DNA of 64,000 nt from positions 1 to 64,000 of the forward strand of contig JAUCBJ010004524.1 of assembly GCA_032718475.1 (NCBI GenBank). Reading direction: 5' to 3'. The position numbers were made by a program, and so were the translations under genes. The notes beneath the pieces were generated by a model. The model searched no databases, was not told the origin of the DNA, and worked only from the letters and a program-made list of their open reading frames with translations. Shown one piece after another: positions 44,008-56,714 of the stretch; position 1 is the stretch's first letter; each line of letters opens with the position of its first letter. The stretch is from Nemertoderma westbladi (lineage: Eukaryota; Xenacoelomorpha; Nemertodermatida; Nemertodermatidae).

Positions 44008-44137
44008 TGATATAAGCCCAGCCAGATATAGGCCCAGCCAGATATAGGCCCAGCCAGATATAGGCCCAGCCAGATATAGGCCCAGCCAGATATAGGCCCA
44101 GCCAGATATAGGCCCAGCCAGATATAGGCCCAGCCAG
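44008..44137. repeat. 16-bp minisatellite, 8 copies
   Basis: CCCAGCCAGATATAGG repeated every 16 bp with no divergence until the last copies. The minus-strand frame is a repeat artefact. Confidence 0.95.
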
Positions 44138-44399
44138 CTGTCTACTTTAAGAATTTTGTGATAAATTAAATAAAAATTAATTGTAGATCTCAACCAGCAC
44201 CGCCCTGCATACAAAACTATTGAGTATCAGCTGTGCTGGCCCACGGCAAAGGTGAATTGTGGATTTACATTACTGATAACGAACCGTTCTGCATAGCCGT
44301 GAACTGTTCTGCATCGCTTGGTTCATTGTGCAGTGGCAATTAGTTTGTAATGGCTTCACTTATTGCGTGGATCACATTTCATTGCCGTAAATGAGTGTA

Positions 44400-47300
44400 C
44401 TGAGTTATAATTAATTTAATTTAATATTAGAAAACAAAAACATAAACAATAAAATAAATAAAACAAATACAATTATTTTGTATATGGTTAAATATAATTA
44501 TTATTATAAATAATAAAAATTAGAAATATAATAATTATTATTGAAAAATAATTATTATTGAAAAATAATTATGTTTATTGAAATATAATAATTAGTATTT
44601 AAATATAATTATTTTTATAGAAATATAATAATTAGTATTAAAATATAATTGTTATTATGGAAATATATTAATTATTATTATTAAATTATAATTATTGTAT
44701 AAAGGAGCATATTTAGATTGGAAATGTTTTATACTGTGAAACAATACTGTAAAATACTGTATGTCCCTGGATCGTAATTAAATGTAACTTCCAGTCTGCC
44801 AGTACTCCTAAAGCAGTACCGGAATACAGTTAGTAGTTTCAGTAGTTTCCATACCAAGTTAGAAAAGAAAGAATCACAAGAGAGCGAATGTATTAGGCCT
44901 ACTTTTCTCACTAGGTTTGGCAAATTTAAGTTACTGAAATGATACCAAGTATATTAATTGCAATTTCTATATTCGAAAATATATGCATTGTAATTTCTAA
45001 TTTGATGTTATAGTTGTGCCTATTGCCGCATTATTTTTATTGGTGTTTAATTTTTCATAAACTATTTTTCATTTTCGCGATCAACTTTAAATAACTAAAA
45101 AATTTAAAAAAAAATAAATTAAAAAACTAATAGTTATAGAATAGGTAATAGTCACGGTAATCACAAACAAGCCATTAAAAGTTTCTCATAAAAATAGTAT
45201 AATAATATCATATTTTGAAGGACAAACAACAGTATTTCAAATTATATAACTCCTTTCTAAACAATACAAACCCATTATTGGTTGATTCAGATTCAATTCT
45301 AACCAACCAGGACAGCGGAACCCACTTGTATTACTGGTTGACAGCTTCCCTTACTTCAAAGGCTCACTCAATCTTCCCGTGGAAAATAAATATTTGGTGC
45401 ATTATAGTGGTAACATGTTGACAAAATATCCACGGGCATTGATTGCCATGACAAGACTATGAAGATGGGAAACTAATGCACCACATTTAATGAACTCTGC
45501 TACACCCATAGCTTGTGTTATTTATTGTACATAATTATTCAGAATGCACAGCCAGCTTTGAAAATATTTAGGCATCGGTTTCAACTAAATCACATTGTTA
45601 AATTTTGATGGTAACTTTTCTGTTATTTTTCCTCAAAACTGTGTGATCCTCCAACGGGACTATTAATGATTTAAGTCGGGTACGTTAAAAGGGCAATAGG
45701 GGAGTTGATAATGTAATTTTGAGATTTAAAATGAGGTATTATGGAGCGGCTTAGCGAAAGAAATTGTTACAAAAGTGACAAACAAAGAATGAACAGTTTT
45801 TGCGAGTACCTCTTGGTATATTCACTATTGGTGGGAATTTACCCAAATTTGGAGCAAGCAAACTTACGTAAGGCCACACTGACTATCAACTAACTGAACT
45901 TTGCAATTATAAAGAGTTTTATCATTTGGCTTTTACTATAAAGGAATTTTCGAAAGGAGTTTCGCAAATTATCTACTCACCTAGAGAATGTAACCCAACC
46001 CATCACATTTCTAATCCTCAAAAATTTGTTATAAAACATGTGATACTATTTACAAATTGTATGCCACTTCTAGTTACCAAAATTAAATATAGCAATTAGT
46101 GAACATTAAAGTTCAAAAAATTTAACATTAAACTGAATGTTCAAAATAATTGAGCATTAAAAAAGTTAAAATTGTACTCAACAAATTTATTGGTTTGTAT
46201 TATGCCAATTTCTTTAGTACCCATAGTGCCATAGTTACTCACAAAAAACTTTTGGCACTACTGCCACTTTTGTAAATTTAATTTAATTCCCGGATAACTT
46301 CCCAGGTAATTAATTACCTTCTCGAAAGGACAATAATACCCGAGCTTTTACCTTCCCGAGTAACTTCCCGAAGTCTTATCTTCCGGGTCTTGCGCATCTC
46401 TCAAGGAATTACTTAACCGGTTCTAAATATAAAGGAAATTTAATTTCATATAAAAATAAGGTCACTTGCTAAAACTCCAGATTCCAATTAGATTGTTGTG
46501 GAAATAGGACGGCTTCTAATGTTATTTGTATGAATTTGCAACGCGCTTCGATTCATTTATATCTCATTATTCATATCCTGTCCGAAAAATTGACGTTGCT
46601 ATGTCACCGAGTATATCCACTCAACAAATTATTGCACATAAATAATATATTAGTAAACCCGAAAATGTTAATAAGTGAATAAGCTAAGCTGACAGGCATA
46701 GTGTGCACATAATGCAAGATAATTAGTGACAAATGATAAATAGAGTATGAAAAGATAATATCGAAAATATAATCTGTTAAAAAATTAATTTTATAATTAT
46801 ACAAGAGTTAATGAAGGAAGCAAATGCCCAGGGGAAGTAAAGACTCTGGGGAACAAGTAAGAAGTTACGACATGTTTTCTGGAAGTAGAGTTCGAGCTAA
46901 GTAAGGTTAGAGAGCAGACCATTGTATGCGTCACTAACTCCTCTTATATAAAGCTTCCAATGTTTATGAATAGTTTATGTGCACCCCGGCACAGTTTGTA
47001 GTTCTAGTAAATCGATAATTCGATAAATTATTTTGGTAGCTACAAACTTAAACTTAACCCGCGATAAATCTACGCCAAGGTTTTAATCGCCTTCAGAATT
47101 AGAAACAATGGCCCATAGAAAATTTTCACCAAAGAAAAATCCTTGCCTCATAAATAATTACGACCTTATGTTGATATTGTTTGGGAAGGTTTCACCCAAC
47201 TGCAAACACAATATCATGAAGCATCAATACTTATTTTGGCGGAGGTTGCTCGTGGGAAGAGGTACGACGCAGCCCAAATTCACTTTATAAATTTATAAAT

Positions 47301-48110
47301 AATTGAAAGTTAATTAAGACATTATGTAGATGATTATGAAACTGTAACCATATAAACAGCCGTTTTTGACTTTAATTGATAAATCAGTGGGCGAAGATTT
47401 CTTTCGGGTGAAGCTTGGACACAACCCAAACTGGGGAAGATTGCCTCCTGGAGAATGGGCGAATGTAAATATATCGAATCTACAAGGCGAACCAACGCTG
47501 TGTCTATTAATTAAACCAACAATTCGTTTCTTATTCGTTTCCCAACACCCCATTGTAGATTTGGTTGTGTAAAACAAAACCTATCGGAGTGTACCGAAAT
47601 GGGAAAGAAATGAGGAAAAATACCGGATATGAAACTGTCCAATTAGTTACATGTGTATTTTGCTGAGATTAATTTTTTCTGCAAAAATCTTTCCGGATTA
47701 GCTATCATAGGCGTATGATATGGTATTTAAATTAAGAATCCAATCCATGTTCGTATAAAACAAGTATACTTGGATTACCGGCCAGCAGATTAAACATTTA
47801 GTGAGGTAACAAAGCAAAAAATATATTCTATATTATATAATGCAGAGGTAAAGTGTTCCACATTGTCGGTACTGCGACTCAAATAATAATCTCCATAAGA
47901 TGTCCCAAGGTTATAGTGTAGCATGAAGTATGTAATGAAAGAAAGGAAATGGGTGTTGATGCTAACCTTTCCACCGCACGTCCAATTATTTTATATGTAT
48001 ATTTAATCTTTAATTGGCATTGACCATGAAGGACATGGTTTCAAATTCAAGTTCAAGACTAGAGTAAGGATTGATTAGATGATCAGAGATGCTAAATAAG
48101 GATATATACG
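44400..48110. other. Long AT-rich stretch, no gene recognised
   Basis: 44440-44710 is a degenerate (AAATATAATAATTATTATT)n region. Short frames near 47.1 and 47.3-47.6 kb overlap on both strands with no recognisable motif; the minus frame has a GC-richer piece (HSPGGNLPQFGLCPSF) that may be a transposon shred. Nothing else was seen. Confidence 0.4.
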
Positions 48111-48121
48111 TACGTACATAG

Positions 48122-48559
48122 TTCGATAAAATCCTAGCCGAGATTGCAGAGTCACTGTTTAGTGTCGACGCCACCTGCACCTCCTACGTTCGTTCAAACC
48201 GCTCTGTGGAGATCCTTCTCTCACAGAAAGAACGCGAGAAGAAGGCCCACTACCAGGAGCCCTGTGAGTCGAGGCGGATGAACTTCACCCCCCTCGTGTG
48301 CACCACCGACGGAGTCTGGGGCGCCGAGGGCGAGAAATTCATCCGCCACCTCGCGGACGCACTGGTGGTGAGGAGGGCGGGGATGAGGCAGCGGGTATTG
48401 GGAGCAGTCCTGGGGGCTGTGAGAAGGCGACTGCAGTTCGCCTTATTAAGGGCAAACTCTCTGTGCCTCCGCGGTGGAAGGAGGCCCTGGAGGGGTCTGG
48501 GGTTTGGGGACGGGGCGGGAGTCAGGGATTTGGACAGGGAGATGTACCCCTCTCCCTAA
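48122..48559 (+). pseudogene. Retroelement ORF fragment (same family as 42.35-42.69 kb)
   Basis: Open from 48122: ILAEIAESLFSVDATCTSYV, then EILLSQKEREKKAHYQEPCE, RMNFTPLVCTTDGVWGAEG and AVRRRLQFALLRANSLCLRG followed by GRR. The FTPxVxxxDGxxGxEG and LRAxSLCLRGxR motifs are those of the C-terminal region of RT-containing ORFs recalled for the fragment at 42.35 kb. GC-rich (about 60%) in AT-rich surroundings, so a young or conserved piece. It starts and stops abruptly with no RT domain. Confidence 0.62.
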
Positions 48560-48827
48560 CTCCCCTTTAATGTTAATTATAAAGAAATTATCCATTAATA
48601 TCATTCAAGTGTAACATTTCAGTGGCCTTTATTAGTGTTTATTCAGTGTGCCATTCATTTATTAATAGTGTTTCATAGTTGAATTAATAAAAGCGCTATA
48701 TAGATTATTTGGTAATATAGTGTTTAGTTTGAAATACACTTGTAAGTATTTACTATAATAAATTAATTTATTCATAAACCCGATATAATGTAATTTAATT
48801 AAATAATTAGTTGAACTTAAACAAAAC

Positions 48828-50422
48828 GTTAAGTAAGACCAAATCGTGCCAATCATGCCAGTGGAGTAGATGGTGTTCCCCTGAGGTCTTTAAAATACCT
48901 GAGTGTTTAAAGCTCATCTATCCCATCATAGTAGACATGTACCGTACAACAAGAGTCCCACAAGAAATGAAAACAAATAAGTTTGTGCCAGTTCCCAAGA
49001 AGGGCAACCTAGCACTCTATAGTTCTTTTCGAGGAATCTCATTGATCTCGATTGCTGCAAAGCGATACAATAGAATTATATTAAATCGCATCGGGGATCC
49101 CATTGAGAGACTGCTCCGTAGAAATCAGAATGGGTTCCGTAAAGGTCGTGGGACCATGGATCCCATTTTGGCACTTAGAAGAATAATTGAAGAGTTATCA
49201 AAAAAGAAAGACAGGCATCTGGCTGTTATCTTTGTTGACTTCTTCAAGGCCTTTGATTCAGTCTCTCGCTCACGTATGTTCAGCATACTTTCATTATATG
49301 GGATTCCTATATGGTATTGCAGCAATCAGATCAGTATACGATGGTTCGACAACAATTGTGTCTACTGTTGACGGTGACACAGAACCATTTGAAGTGTTAT
49401 AGGGCGTCCTCCAGGGAGACACACTTGCACCATTCTTGTTCATAATTGTTGTTGACTATGTTCTACGCATGTCCTTAGATCATCATAATGATGATGGGGT
49501 GATGATAACTCCACCTACTGGCTCCAGAAGTCGAGGAAATGATAACTCCACCTACTGGCTCCAGAAGTCGAGGAAATCCTGCCAAGTACCTAACTGATCT
49601 AGACTTTGCTGATGACTTAGGAGTACTCTCAAAATCATTAGAGGGAGCCCAACGGCTCCTCAGCTCATTAGAACATGCTGCTTCTAGTGTTGGTCTTTTT
49701 ATTAACTCCAGAAAGACCAAAATTTTGACAGTTAACTTTGAAAGTCCTCAGCAAGTCTCTGATCGGATGAGCATAAGCTCAAAAGATGGTATGCTTGAGC
49801 ATGTGGATGACTTCTGTTACCTGGGATCATGGATTCGGAAGTCAGGTGAGGACCTTCGAATACGTAAGGGAAAGGCATGGGCAGCCTTGAATAGGCTTTC
49901 CAGGATTTGGAAGTCACCGAGAATTAATCGGAAACTTAAGGTCCGGTTATTTAGAGCAGCAGTAGTTCCAGTACTCCTCTATGGGAGTCCATGCTGGGCT
50001 CTAACTGCTGAGGACACCAAATCTCTGTACGGCACATTCACAAGAATGCTACGCCGGGTTCATTGTGTCAAGTTCAATGCACACATCTCCAACCAGACAC
50101 TATATAACATTGGAGGTGTCTCATTGGTTCCCCCAAGCTTGACACTAGAACAAAATCGCCTCCGCTTTGCAGGATATTGCTTTCGCCGTGAGGTCCAGCC
50201 AGTGCATAATCTTGTACTTTGGCAGCCTCATGGAGTGAATAAGCATGGTAGACAGCCCATGACTTTCTTGAGACGCATCTTAAAGGACACTGGCCTTGAA
50301 GATGCGGATGATCTAGCAAATGTCATGGGTGATAGGGAGTTGTGGCGGTGCAATTTTTTCGATAAGCAGGCACAGCATTCTTAATAATGCAGCTGCAATG
50401 CAGCATGCCGATCCTAGTAGTA
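48828..50422 (+). pseudogene. LINE with reverse transcriptase, frameshifted copy
   Basis: Pieces in order: PEVFKIPECLKLI; VPVPKKGN; FRGISLISIAAKRYNR; NQNGFRKGRGTMDPILALR; FVDFFKAFDSVSRSRM (RT motif A) at 49231-49280. A frameshift follows, then GVLQGDTLAPFLF (motif B) after a TAG (49400-49402). Then LDFADDLGVLSKS (motif C, 49600-49635) inside an open frame 49539-50384, with CYLGSWIRKSGEDLRIRKG and RAAVVPVLLYGSPCWAL. Lesions: one base lost near 48872, a 37-bp direct duplication at 49504-49577, and the TAG. The endonuclease part is missing. The 3' end CCTAGTAGTA agrees with the minus-strand copy at 18.80 kb. Confidence 0.88.
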
Positions 50423-50429
50423 CCACCAT

Positions 50430-51760
50430 GTATCCTGCCAAGTTAAAGCCAATTAAAGTTATCGGTGAACGAGAGTGAGACACGAAGAAATTGGAGGCAA
50501 ACCCGAAGGAACTTCGCAGTTAGTGAATGTTCAATTCAGATGTCGGCAATGGCCTTTCAATCTATGTAGGTTTATATTGTGAATTCTATAGGCAATGATT
50601 TTTTGTGTCCGTTTTCATTTCTTTTCGTCATCTTGTAGAAATTTGCTTTTTTGTTACTATACAAAAATTACATCTTTTTTTACATTACGAAAATTTGAAT
50701 GATGATTTTTTGTCCGTATAAAAAGGTTTTGATGTTTAAAGGCTTTCTTCAATCTGTGAGACAGACAGAAACAGACAGTGAAAATCACCATGCATGTGGA
50801 AAAACATTTCGTAATTTCTGGACTCCCTCAGCGAATGGAGCAGCTTACAGAGATTCTTATATACCTATTGATGGAAATTAGTAGGTTAGAGAGTTGGTTT
50901 TTTTTAACCAGAAAGGTAAACGAATTGCGAATCTCGTTACGAATTGAGAGAAAGAGCTGGTCACAGAAGCCGGATATTCTATACAAAATAATAAATGATT
51001 GCGATTCCAATGCATGAAAAGGAGCAGAGGACAAAGGAATTTATCCAAAATAAATGGGGCATCATGATATGCCATTAGTAAGTAATAGTATTACAGCTTA
51101 TCTGGAGCTGTCCATGATTAAATAGGCCTAGGTGCCAATATTCAAAACATCACTCACACACTCCTCGGTTATCTGTGTCAGAGATGCGTATAGTATAACA
51201 TATGAGTAAAGCTTTTCACTACAGTAAACAGGCCTACATTTCAATCAATTATTATAGTATTATAGTTAATTGTTTTACTTGTCAGGCAGACAGTGAGAAC
51301 AAATTACCGATGTAAAGTTGTAAAAAATAACTCCATGTATGTACCGTGACTACTGAAACATCTTAAGTTTGTAAGAATTGTGAATCTCAAATGCTAACTT
51401 AATGAATACGAAAGCTTTCATGTGTGTGTAATAGCATATAGCATTAGATCGGATTAATTCGAGATGAGACTGGGCGACATGTACTTATGAATTATTTATA
51501 CACCTCCTCGCACAACAACTTCAAATTATTCCTACATTTCTTACAACATATCCATCCCGGCGTCTGTTTGTCTGCATTTCATATATCCGAATGATTACAG
51601 ACTGTAAATGTATTGTTGTGCGTTATTGTAGCACAATCAGAGAAATGAATGTGTTACTTTGGGATAGAAAATAAATTATCTTTATGTTGCAATTTATGTT
51701 ACAGCTTTTGTGCGGATTCCTTAATTTACAAATAGATCAAACAAATCAAACTAATCTGTT
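50430..51760. other. Non-coding, nothing recognised
   Basis: AT-rich; short overlapping frames on both strands at 50.7-51.1 kb without motifs. Confidence 0.4.
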
Positions 51761-51762
51761 TT

Positions 51763-53844
51763 TTAACCCTATTACCACTGGTGGGGGGGGGGGGGGGGGA
51801 TCGGCCCATTCCTAGTTTTTAGTTGCTGTAACTATGCAACCACATTACGTACCGGCCCAATTTTTATTGAGATTTAGCCAAATTTAATGCCGCATCTTTT
51901 GCAAAAAACGACGTTGCAATTGGATTTCTACTTTTCGATGTGGGTGCCACCTCAAAATTTGGTCTCCAGCACCAACTTTTTTGAAATTTTCGAATTTTAC
52001 AAAGTCATTCGTGATTTAGTAATTATTTATGTTTGGGCTATTTTTATTTATTTTTATTGGTTTGGATCACTCTAATGCTCTATACAAGTATGTAAGTGTA
52101 GTGGTACGTCATTTTTGGAGCAACAAAATTAGGGCGTGGCACTCTAAAATTTCAAAACTACTTTATTCGTAAAATTTACTAACGTTTTGATTTCGAAGCA
52201 TTTTTATTGGTTTTCTGGAGCACTGAATCGATTGAAAGTAATATAGAAGCCTGAAGACTTGTGGTTCGCCATTTTTGGTGCACCAAAATTAGGGCATGGC
52301 ACTTCCAATTTTGAAAAATACGACATTCGGAAAATACACTAAAGTTTTGATTTCAAAGCATTTTTATAGGTTTTCTGGAGCGCTGAATCGATTGAAAGTA
52401 ATATAGAAGCCTGAAGACTTAGTGGTTAGCAATTTTTGGTGCACCAAAATTAGGGCGTGGCACTTCAAATTTTGAAAAATACGAGATTCGGAAAATACAC
52501 TAAAGTTTTGATTTGCAAAGCATTTTTATAGGTTTTTCTGGAGCGCTGGATCGATTGAAAGTAATATAGAAGCCTGAAGACTTAGTTGTTCGCCATTTTT
52601 GGTGCACCAAAATTAGGGCATGGCACTTCCAATTTTGAAAAATACGACATTCGGAAAATACACTAAAGTTTTGATTTCAAAGCATTTTTATAGGTTTTCT
52701 GGAGCGCTGAATCGATTGAAAGTAATATAGAAGCCTGAAGACTTAGTGGTTCGCCATTTTTGGTGCACCAAAATTAGGGCATGGCACTTCCAATTTTGAA
52801 AAATACGACATTCGGAAAATACACTAAAGTTTTGATTTGCAAAGCATTTTTATAGGTTTTTCTGGAGCGCTGGATCGATTGAAAGTAATATAGAAGCCTG
52901 AAGACTTAGTGGTTCGCCATTTTTGGTGCACCAAAATTAGGGCATGGCACTTCCAATTTTGAAAAATACGACATTCGGAAAATACACTAAAGTTTTGATT
53001 TCAAAGCATTTTTATAGGTTTTCTGGAACGCTGAATCGATTGAAAGTAATATAGAAGCCTCAAATCCTTGGTGTACGTAATTTTCGGTGCACCAAAATTA
53101 GGGCGTTGTACTTCAAATTTTCAAAATTACTTTATTCGGAAAAACACGAAAGTTTTGATTTCAAAAAATGGCTAACCTCTAAGTCTTCAGGCTTCTATAT
53201 TACTTTCAATCGATTCAGCGGTCTAGAAAACCTATATAAATGCGCTAAAATTTCAATTTTGGTTTATTTTCCGAATCTCGTATTTTTCAAAATTTGAAGT
53301 GCCATGCCCTAATTTTGGTGCACCTCAAATGGCGAACCACTAAGTCTTCAGGTTTCTATATTACTTTCAATCGATTCAGCGGGCCAGAAAACCTAGAAAG
53401 ATGCGTTGAAATAAAAAATTAGGGGCATTTTCTGAATATTTAATTTGTCAAAATTTGAAGTGCCACGCCCACTTCTTAAATGCACGAAAAATAGCATCCA
53501 CTTCAATTTTTGGAAATGGAATATAATCACATTCGATTCAGCATCTTGAAAAACCTACTAAATCTAGACAACACTGCCACACTATTAGTTTTTAGAAAAC
53601 GAAAAATTTTGTAATTTTGTCCTGGGACTACTTTTATTTTTTTCATCAAAATTATGATTCCCTGCTTATGAAATTTTAACTTTTTAAGGTTTGGTAATGT
53701 TCATCTATAGTTGTTTCACCAACAGCCCAAATTCTGTAGGATTTCATTGAACGATTACAAAAATATAGTGGGTGGGCCGAATCGCCCCCGCCCCCAGTGC
53801 CAGTGGTGCTAATGGTCAAAACACCCCAGTGGTAATAGGGTTAA
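51763..53844. mobile_element. TTAA-type (piggyBac-like) non-autonomous element 2, 2074 bp
   Basis: TTAA at 51763-51766 and 53841-53844. Inner ends CCCTATTACCACTGG and CCAGTGGTAATAGGG are a perfect 15-bp inverted repeat, followed by poly-G (51782-51799). The interior has six forward units of 160-163 bp (ATTGAAAGTAATATAGAAGCC at 52231, 52391, 52554, 52715, 52878 and 53039) and then at least two inverted units (53180-53400), so the whole is an asymmetric palindrome. A part near 51940 (GTGGGTGCCACC..AAATTTGGT, CCAGCACCAA) matches element 1. No transposase. Confidence 0.85.
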
Positions 53845-54107
53845 TGGACAAGTTGTAACCAGAGCTGTAATGCTATCCAACATTATCACGTCGCCACATG
53901 TTCAGAATCTACCATAATACATATTGTACTTTAAAATAAGTACTACTGTATATGTATTGTCCTATATGGACTGATCTGACCTTTAAGAAATATATACTTG
54001 TTCTTGAATCCAATTGACTGTAATGACAATTTATTATGTCATTATTATTAATTGTGTGCTTAATTGTATGTAATTAAGTGCTATTAATTGTTATTATAAT
54101 AATGTTA

Positions 54108-55014
54108 TACACCATGACCCGTAATATAGTGTCATTTCTGATGACACGGACCCCCCCCCCCCCCCCCCCAGATTTTTCTACAAATCTTTATCATATTGCT
54201 GGAAATTTGCTTGAAACACAACTAGTTCCACTCACCGTCGTTGACCCCACGAAGCCGGAATTTTCAAATTTGCCTTTAAATTTCTTTAAAAAGCGTTTTA
54301 AAAAAGTGTCTTGCAAAATCGCACCATCCCGTATCATTGCCATTCTTCACATTAGTCGTAATTTTTTCATATCAATAGAAAGCTTGCGTTGCTGGGATTC
54401 GAAATGTGTAACAATATCTGAATTTTGTTGAGAAACAGCGGAGAAATAGGCGTTCAAATATTGTAAGAATTATTGTTCGCTGCAGGCCATTTATTCTATT
54501 TAATAAATACCCATCTGGAACAATTTGTTTAAGTATGAATAGCTATGCAATAGATATAGTGGATAGGATTACCGCTGTTGCCAACCAACTCTTAAAATAA
54601 ATAACACGTTCTAGAATTTTGTGTATTTATTAAATAGAATAAATGGCCTGCGGCGAATGATCGTTCTTGCAATCTTTGAAATCCTATATCTCAGCTGTTT
54701 CTCAAAGGAATTCAGATATTGTTACATATTTAGAATCCTTGCAACGCGAGCTTTTTAATGATATGTAAAAGTTACGACAAATGCGAAGAATGGCCACGAC
54801 ACAGAGGGTGCGATTTCGCAAAGGACACTTTTTTAAAACGCTTATTAAAAAAATTTAAAGGCTAAATTTGAAAATTCCGGCTTCATGGGGTCAACGACGG
54901 TGAGTGGAACTAGTTGTGTTTTAAATTTCAAGCAATATGATAATGATTTGTATAACAATCTGGGGGGGGGGGGGGTCCGTGTCATCAGAAAATGGCACTA
55001 TATTACGGTTATTC
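54108..55014. mobile_element. Fold-back element, family A, intact copy
   Basis: CCATGACCCGTAATATAGTG then TGATGACACGGACC and poly-C (54151-54168) on the left. The right side has poly-G (54962-54975), GGTCCGTGTCATCAGAAAAT and CACTATATTACGG. Arms are about 430 bp each and meet near 54560 (TTTATTCTATTTAATAAATA...TATTTATTAAATAGAATAAA). Arm features: ACTAGTTCCACTCACCGTCG, AAGCCGGAATTTTC and GAAAGCTTGCGTTGC. No coding capacity. Confidence 0.88.
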
Positions 55015-55169
55015 TAACATCTAACTTTAATAAAGCCCAAGGAAGGCCTCTAGGAGAGGCAGAAAGCTAGCTCTCTGCGATAATTCCCTTTCTTTTTGTT
55101 ACTTGTCGGTGGGTGTAGACCATTAACCACATTTGTTGTATTAAATTATAATATTTATTTTATATATAT

Positions 55170-56292
55170 ATATTATATTATTTAAACCATATTACTACTA
55201 CTTCTAGGTCGAGCGAACTCTGACAGTGGAAATGAGATCCTTCCAGGCTTCCCGATTCTCCAGAGTTGTCCATGTTTCTCGCAAGTTCAGTATGCATTTC
55301 AAGCTGGTCTGTATATGTTATAGCCAGTCGCCCATGGGTACGCTTTCCATGTGTTGGTTGCCAGAAAAGTAGATCTGGTATGACCTCGTCTTTACTTCGC
55401 CAGCAGTGCCCAATGAATCTTAATCTGCGTTCACGGAGGGTGGTTGATACAGGTGGTATTGTACCATAAAGCTCGGCGTTTGTCATGTGTTGTCTCCAGC
55501 TGATGTTTAGGGCTGCCCTTAGTAGTCTTGTGTAGCAACCATCAATTTGATGTTCATGTGATTTCGTCATTGTCCAGGTCTCTAATAAAGGTACACTAAA
55601 ATAGATCTATAAAATCTATAAAAATACACTTTCCACTGTGGCTCGAAAGAACTTAGTCTTCAGGTGCCTGGAGAGATCTGATTTCCTAATGGTATCTATT
55701 TTTGATAGAGCTACCCATGCCTTTGCTTTCCTAACTTCTATGTCTTTTTTGCTATTCTCTATCATTAACTCATGAATTTGGTTTTTGGTAGAATTTATAT
55801 GTAATCCAACCTCATTAGCAGTCATCTCCACTTTATTCAGCAGAAGCTGTGCATCTGCTAGCATATTAGAGAACAGTGCGATGTCATCCGCAAAGTCGGT
55901 GTCTGTGACTGTAGTTGCCGGATATCTATTACTTATCCGTTCTTGTTTGTCTGTGTCTGTATTCTACAATTACAATTAGTAATGGCACCAATGGTCACCT
56001 TGCAGTACGCCAGCCATTATTGAGAAGAACTCAGTTTCACCATCTGGTGAGAGTACATGAGCTTCCGTGTCACAATATAATAATCCAATGACATCCACAA
56101 TTACCTCTGGTATTCCATAAGCTCTTGGGATTTCCAGCATTTTATCTCTATGGATTGAATCGAATGCTTTCTTGAAGTCCACAAATGTCATCAGGCCAGC
56201 AGGGAGATTCTTTGACTTAATTCCTTCAATCAGTCTCCATAATGAAAGTATAGCTATTACTGATCTATGTGGTCGAAATCTGTTTTGGCTCT
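55170..56292 (-). pseudogene. LINE (RT) relic
   Basis: On the minus strand: NRFRPHRSVIAILSLWRLIE (about 56270-56210), MTFVDFKKAFDSIHRDKM (motif A, 56191 on), VIGLLYCDTEAHV, GVLQGD (motif B, partly broken), DTDFADDIALFSNM (motif C, near 55900), then KAKAWVALSKIDTIRKSDL, FFRATVESV, DGCYTRLLRAALNISW, RERRLRFIGHCWRSKDEV and LLFWQPTHGKRTHGR. Several frameshifts; the 5' half is missing. It ends head to head with the plus-strand fragment starting at about 56285. The 3' end family matches 38.64-38.72 kb. Confidence 0.88.
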
Positions 56293-56714
56293 TATACAGA
56301 CCAGGCGGAAACCAGACGGCATGTCCCTAGCCCCCTGGTCATCAGGTAAACCATTGGTGTGGGATTACACATGCAGGGACACCCTTGCACCATCACACCT
56401 CCACAACACATCAGTTTGGGCTGGTGCCGCTACAGCCTTAGCCGAAACCACTAAGGGCAACAAATATGCAGATCTCCAACACAACTATATCTTCGCCACC
56501 ATAGCCACTAAAACCCTCGGGACCATAGGAGAGGAGGGAACAGCCATTTTAAACGAGATTGGACGTAGGATTGCTCGAGCCACAGGCGAACCAACAGCTC
56601 AACCTCTTTCTTGTTCCAGAGGCTATCAATAGCAACCATCCGGGGCAACGCGACAGCCGTGCTCGGAACTCTACCCAGACAGGCCAACCTAGACGAGATA
56701 TTACAAATGTAGGA
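56285..56714 (+). pseudogene. Retroelement ORF C-terminal fragment
   Basis: RRKPDGMSLAPWSSGKPLVW then DYTCRDTLAPSHL, NYIFATIATKTLGTIGEEGT and NEIGRRIARATGEPTAQPLS. After a frameshift near 56630 it continues ATIRGNATAVLGTLPRQ to TAG at 56712-56714. The RRKPDG..LVWDxTCxDTLAP pattern is recalled as the C-terminus of RT-containing ORFs widespread in invertebrates. No RT domain remains. It directly abuts the opposite-strand LINE. Confidence 0.65.

Noticed and set aside
47314-47577. Overlapping ORFs on both strands near 47.4 kb
   Set aside because: Neither shows a family motif; possibly a transposon shred, not enough to call.
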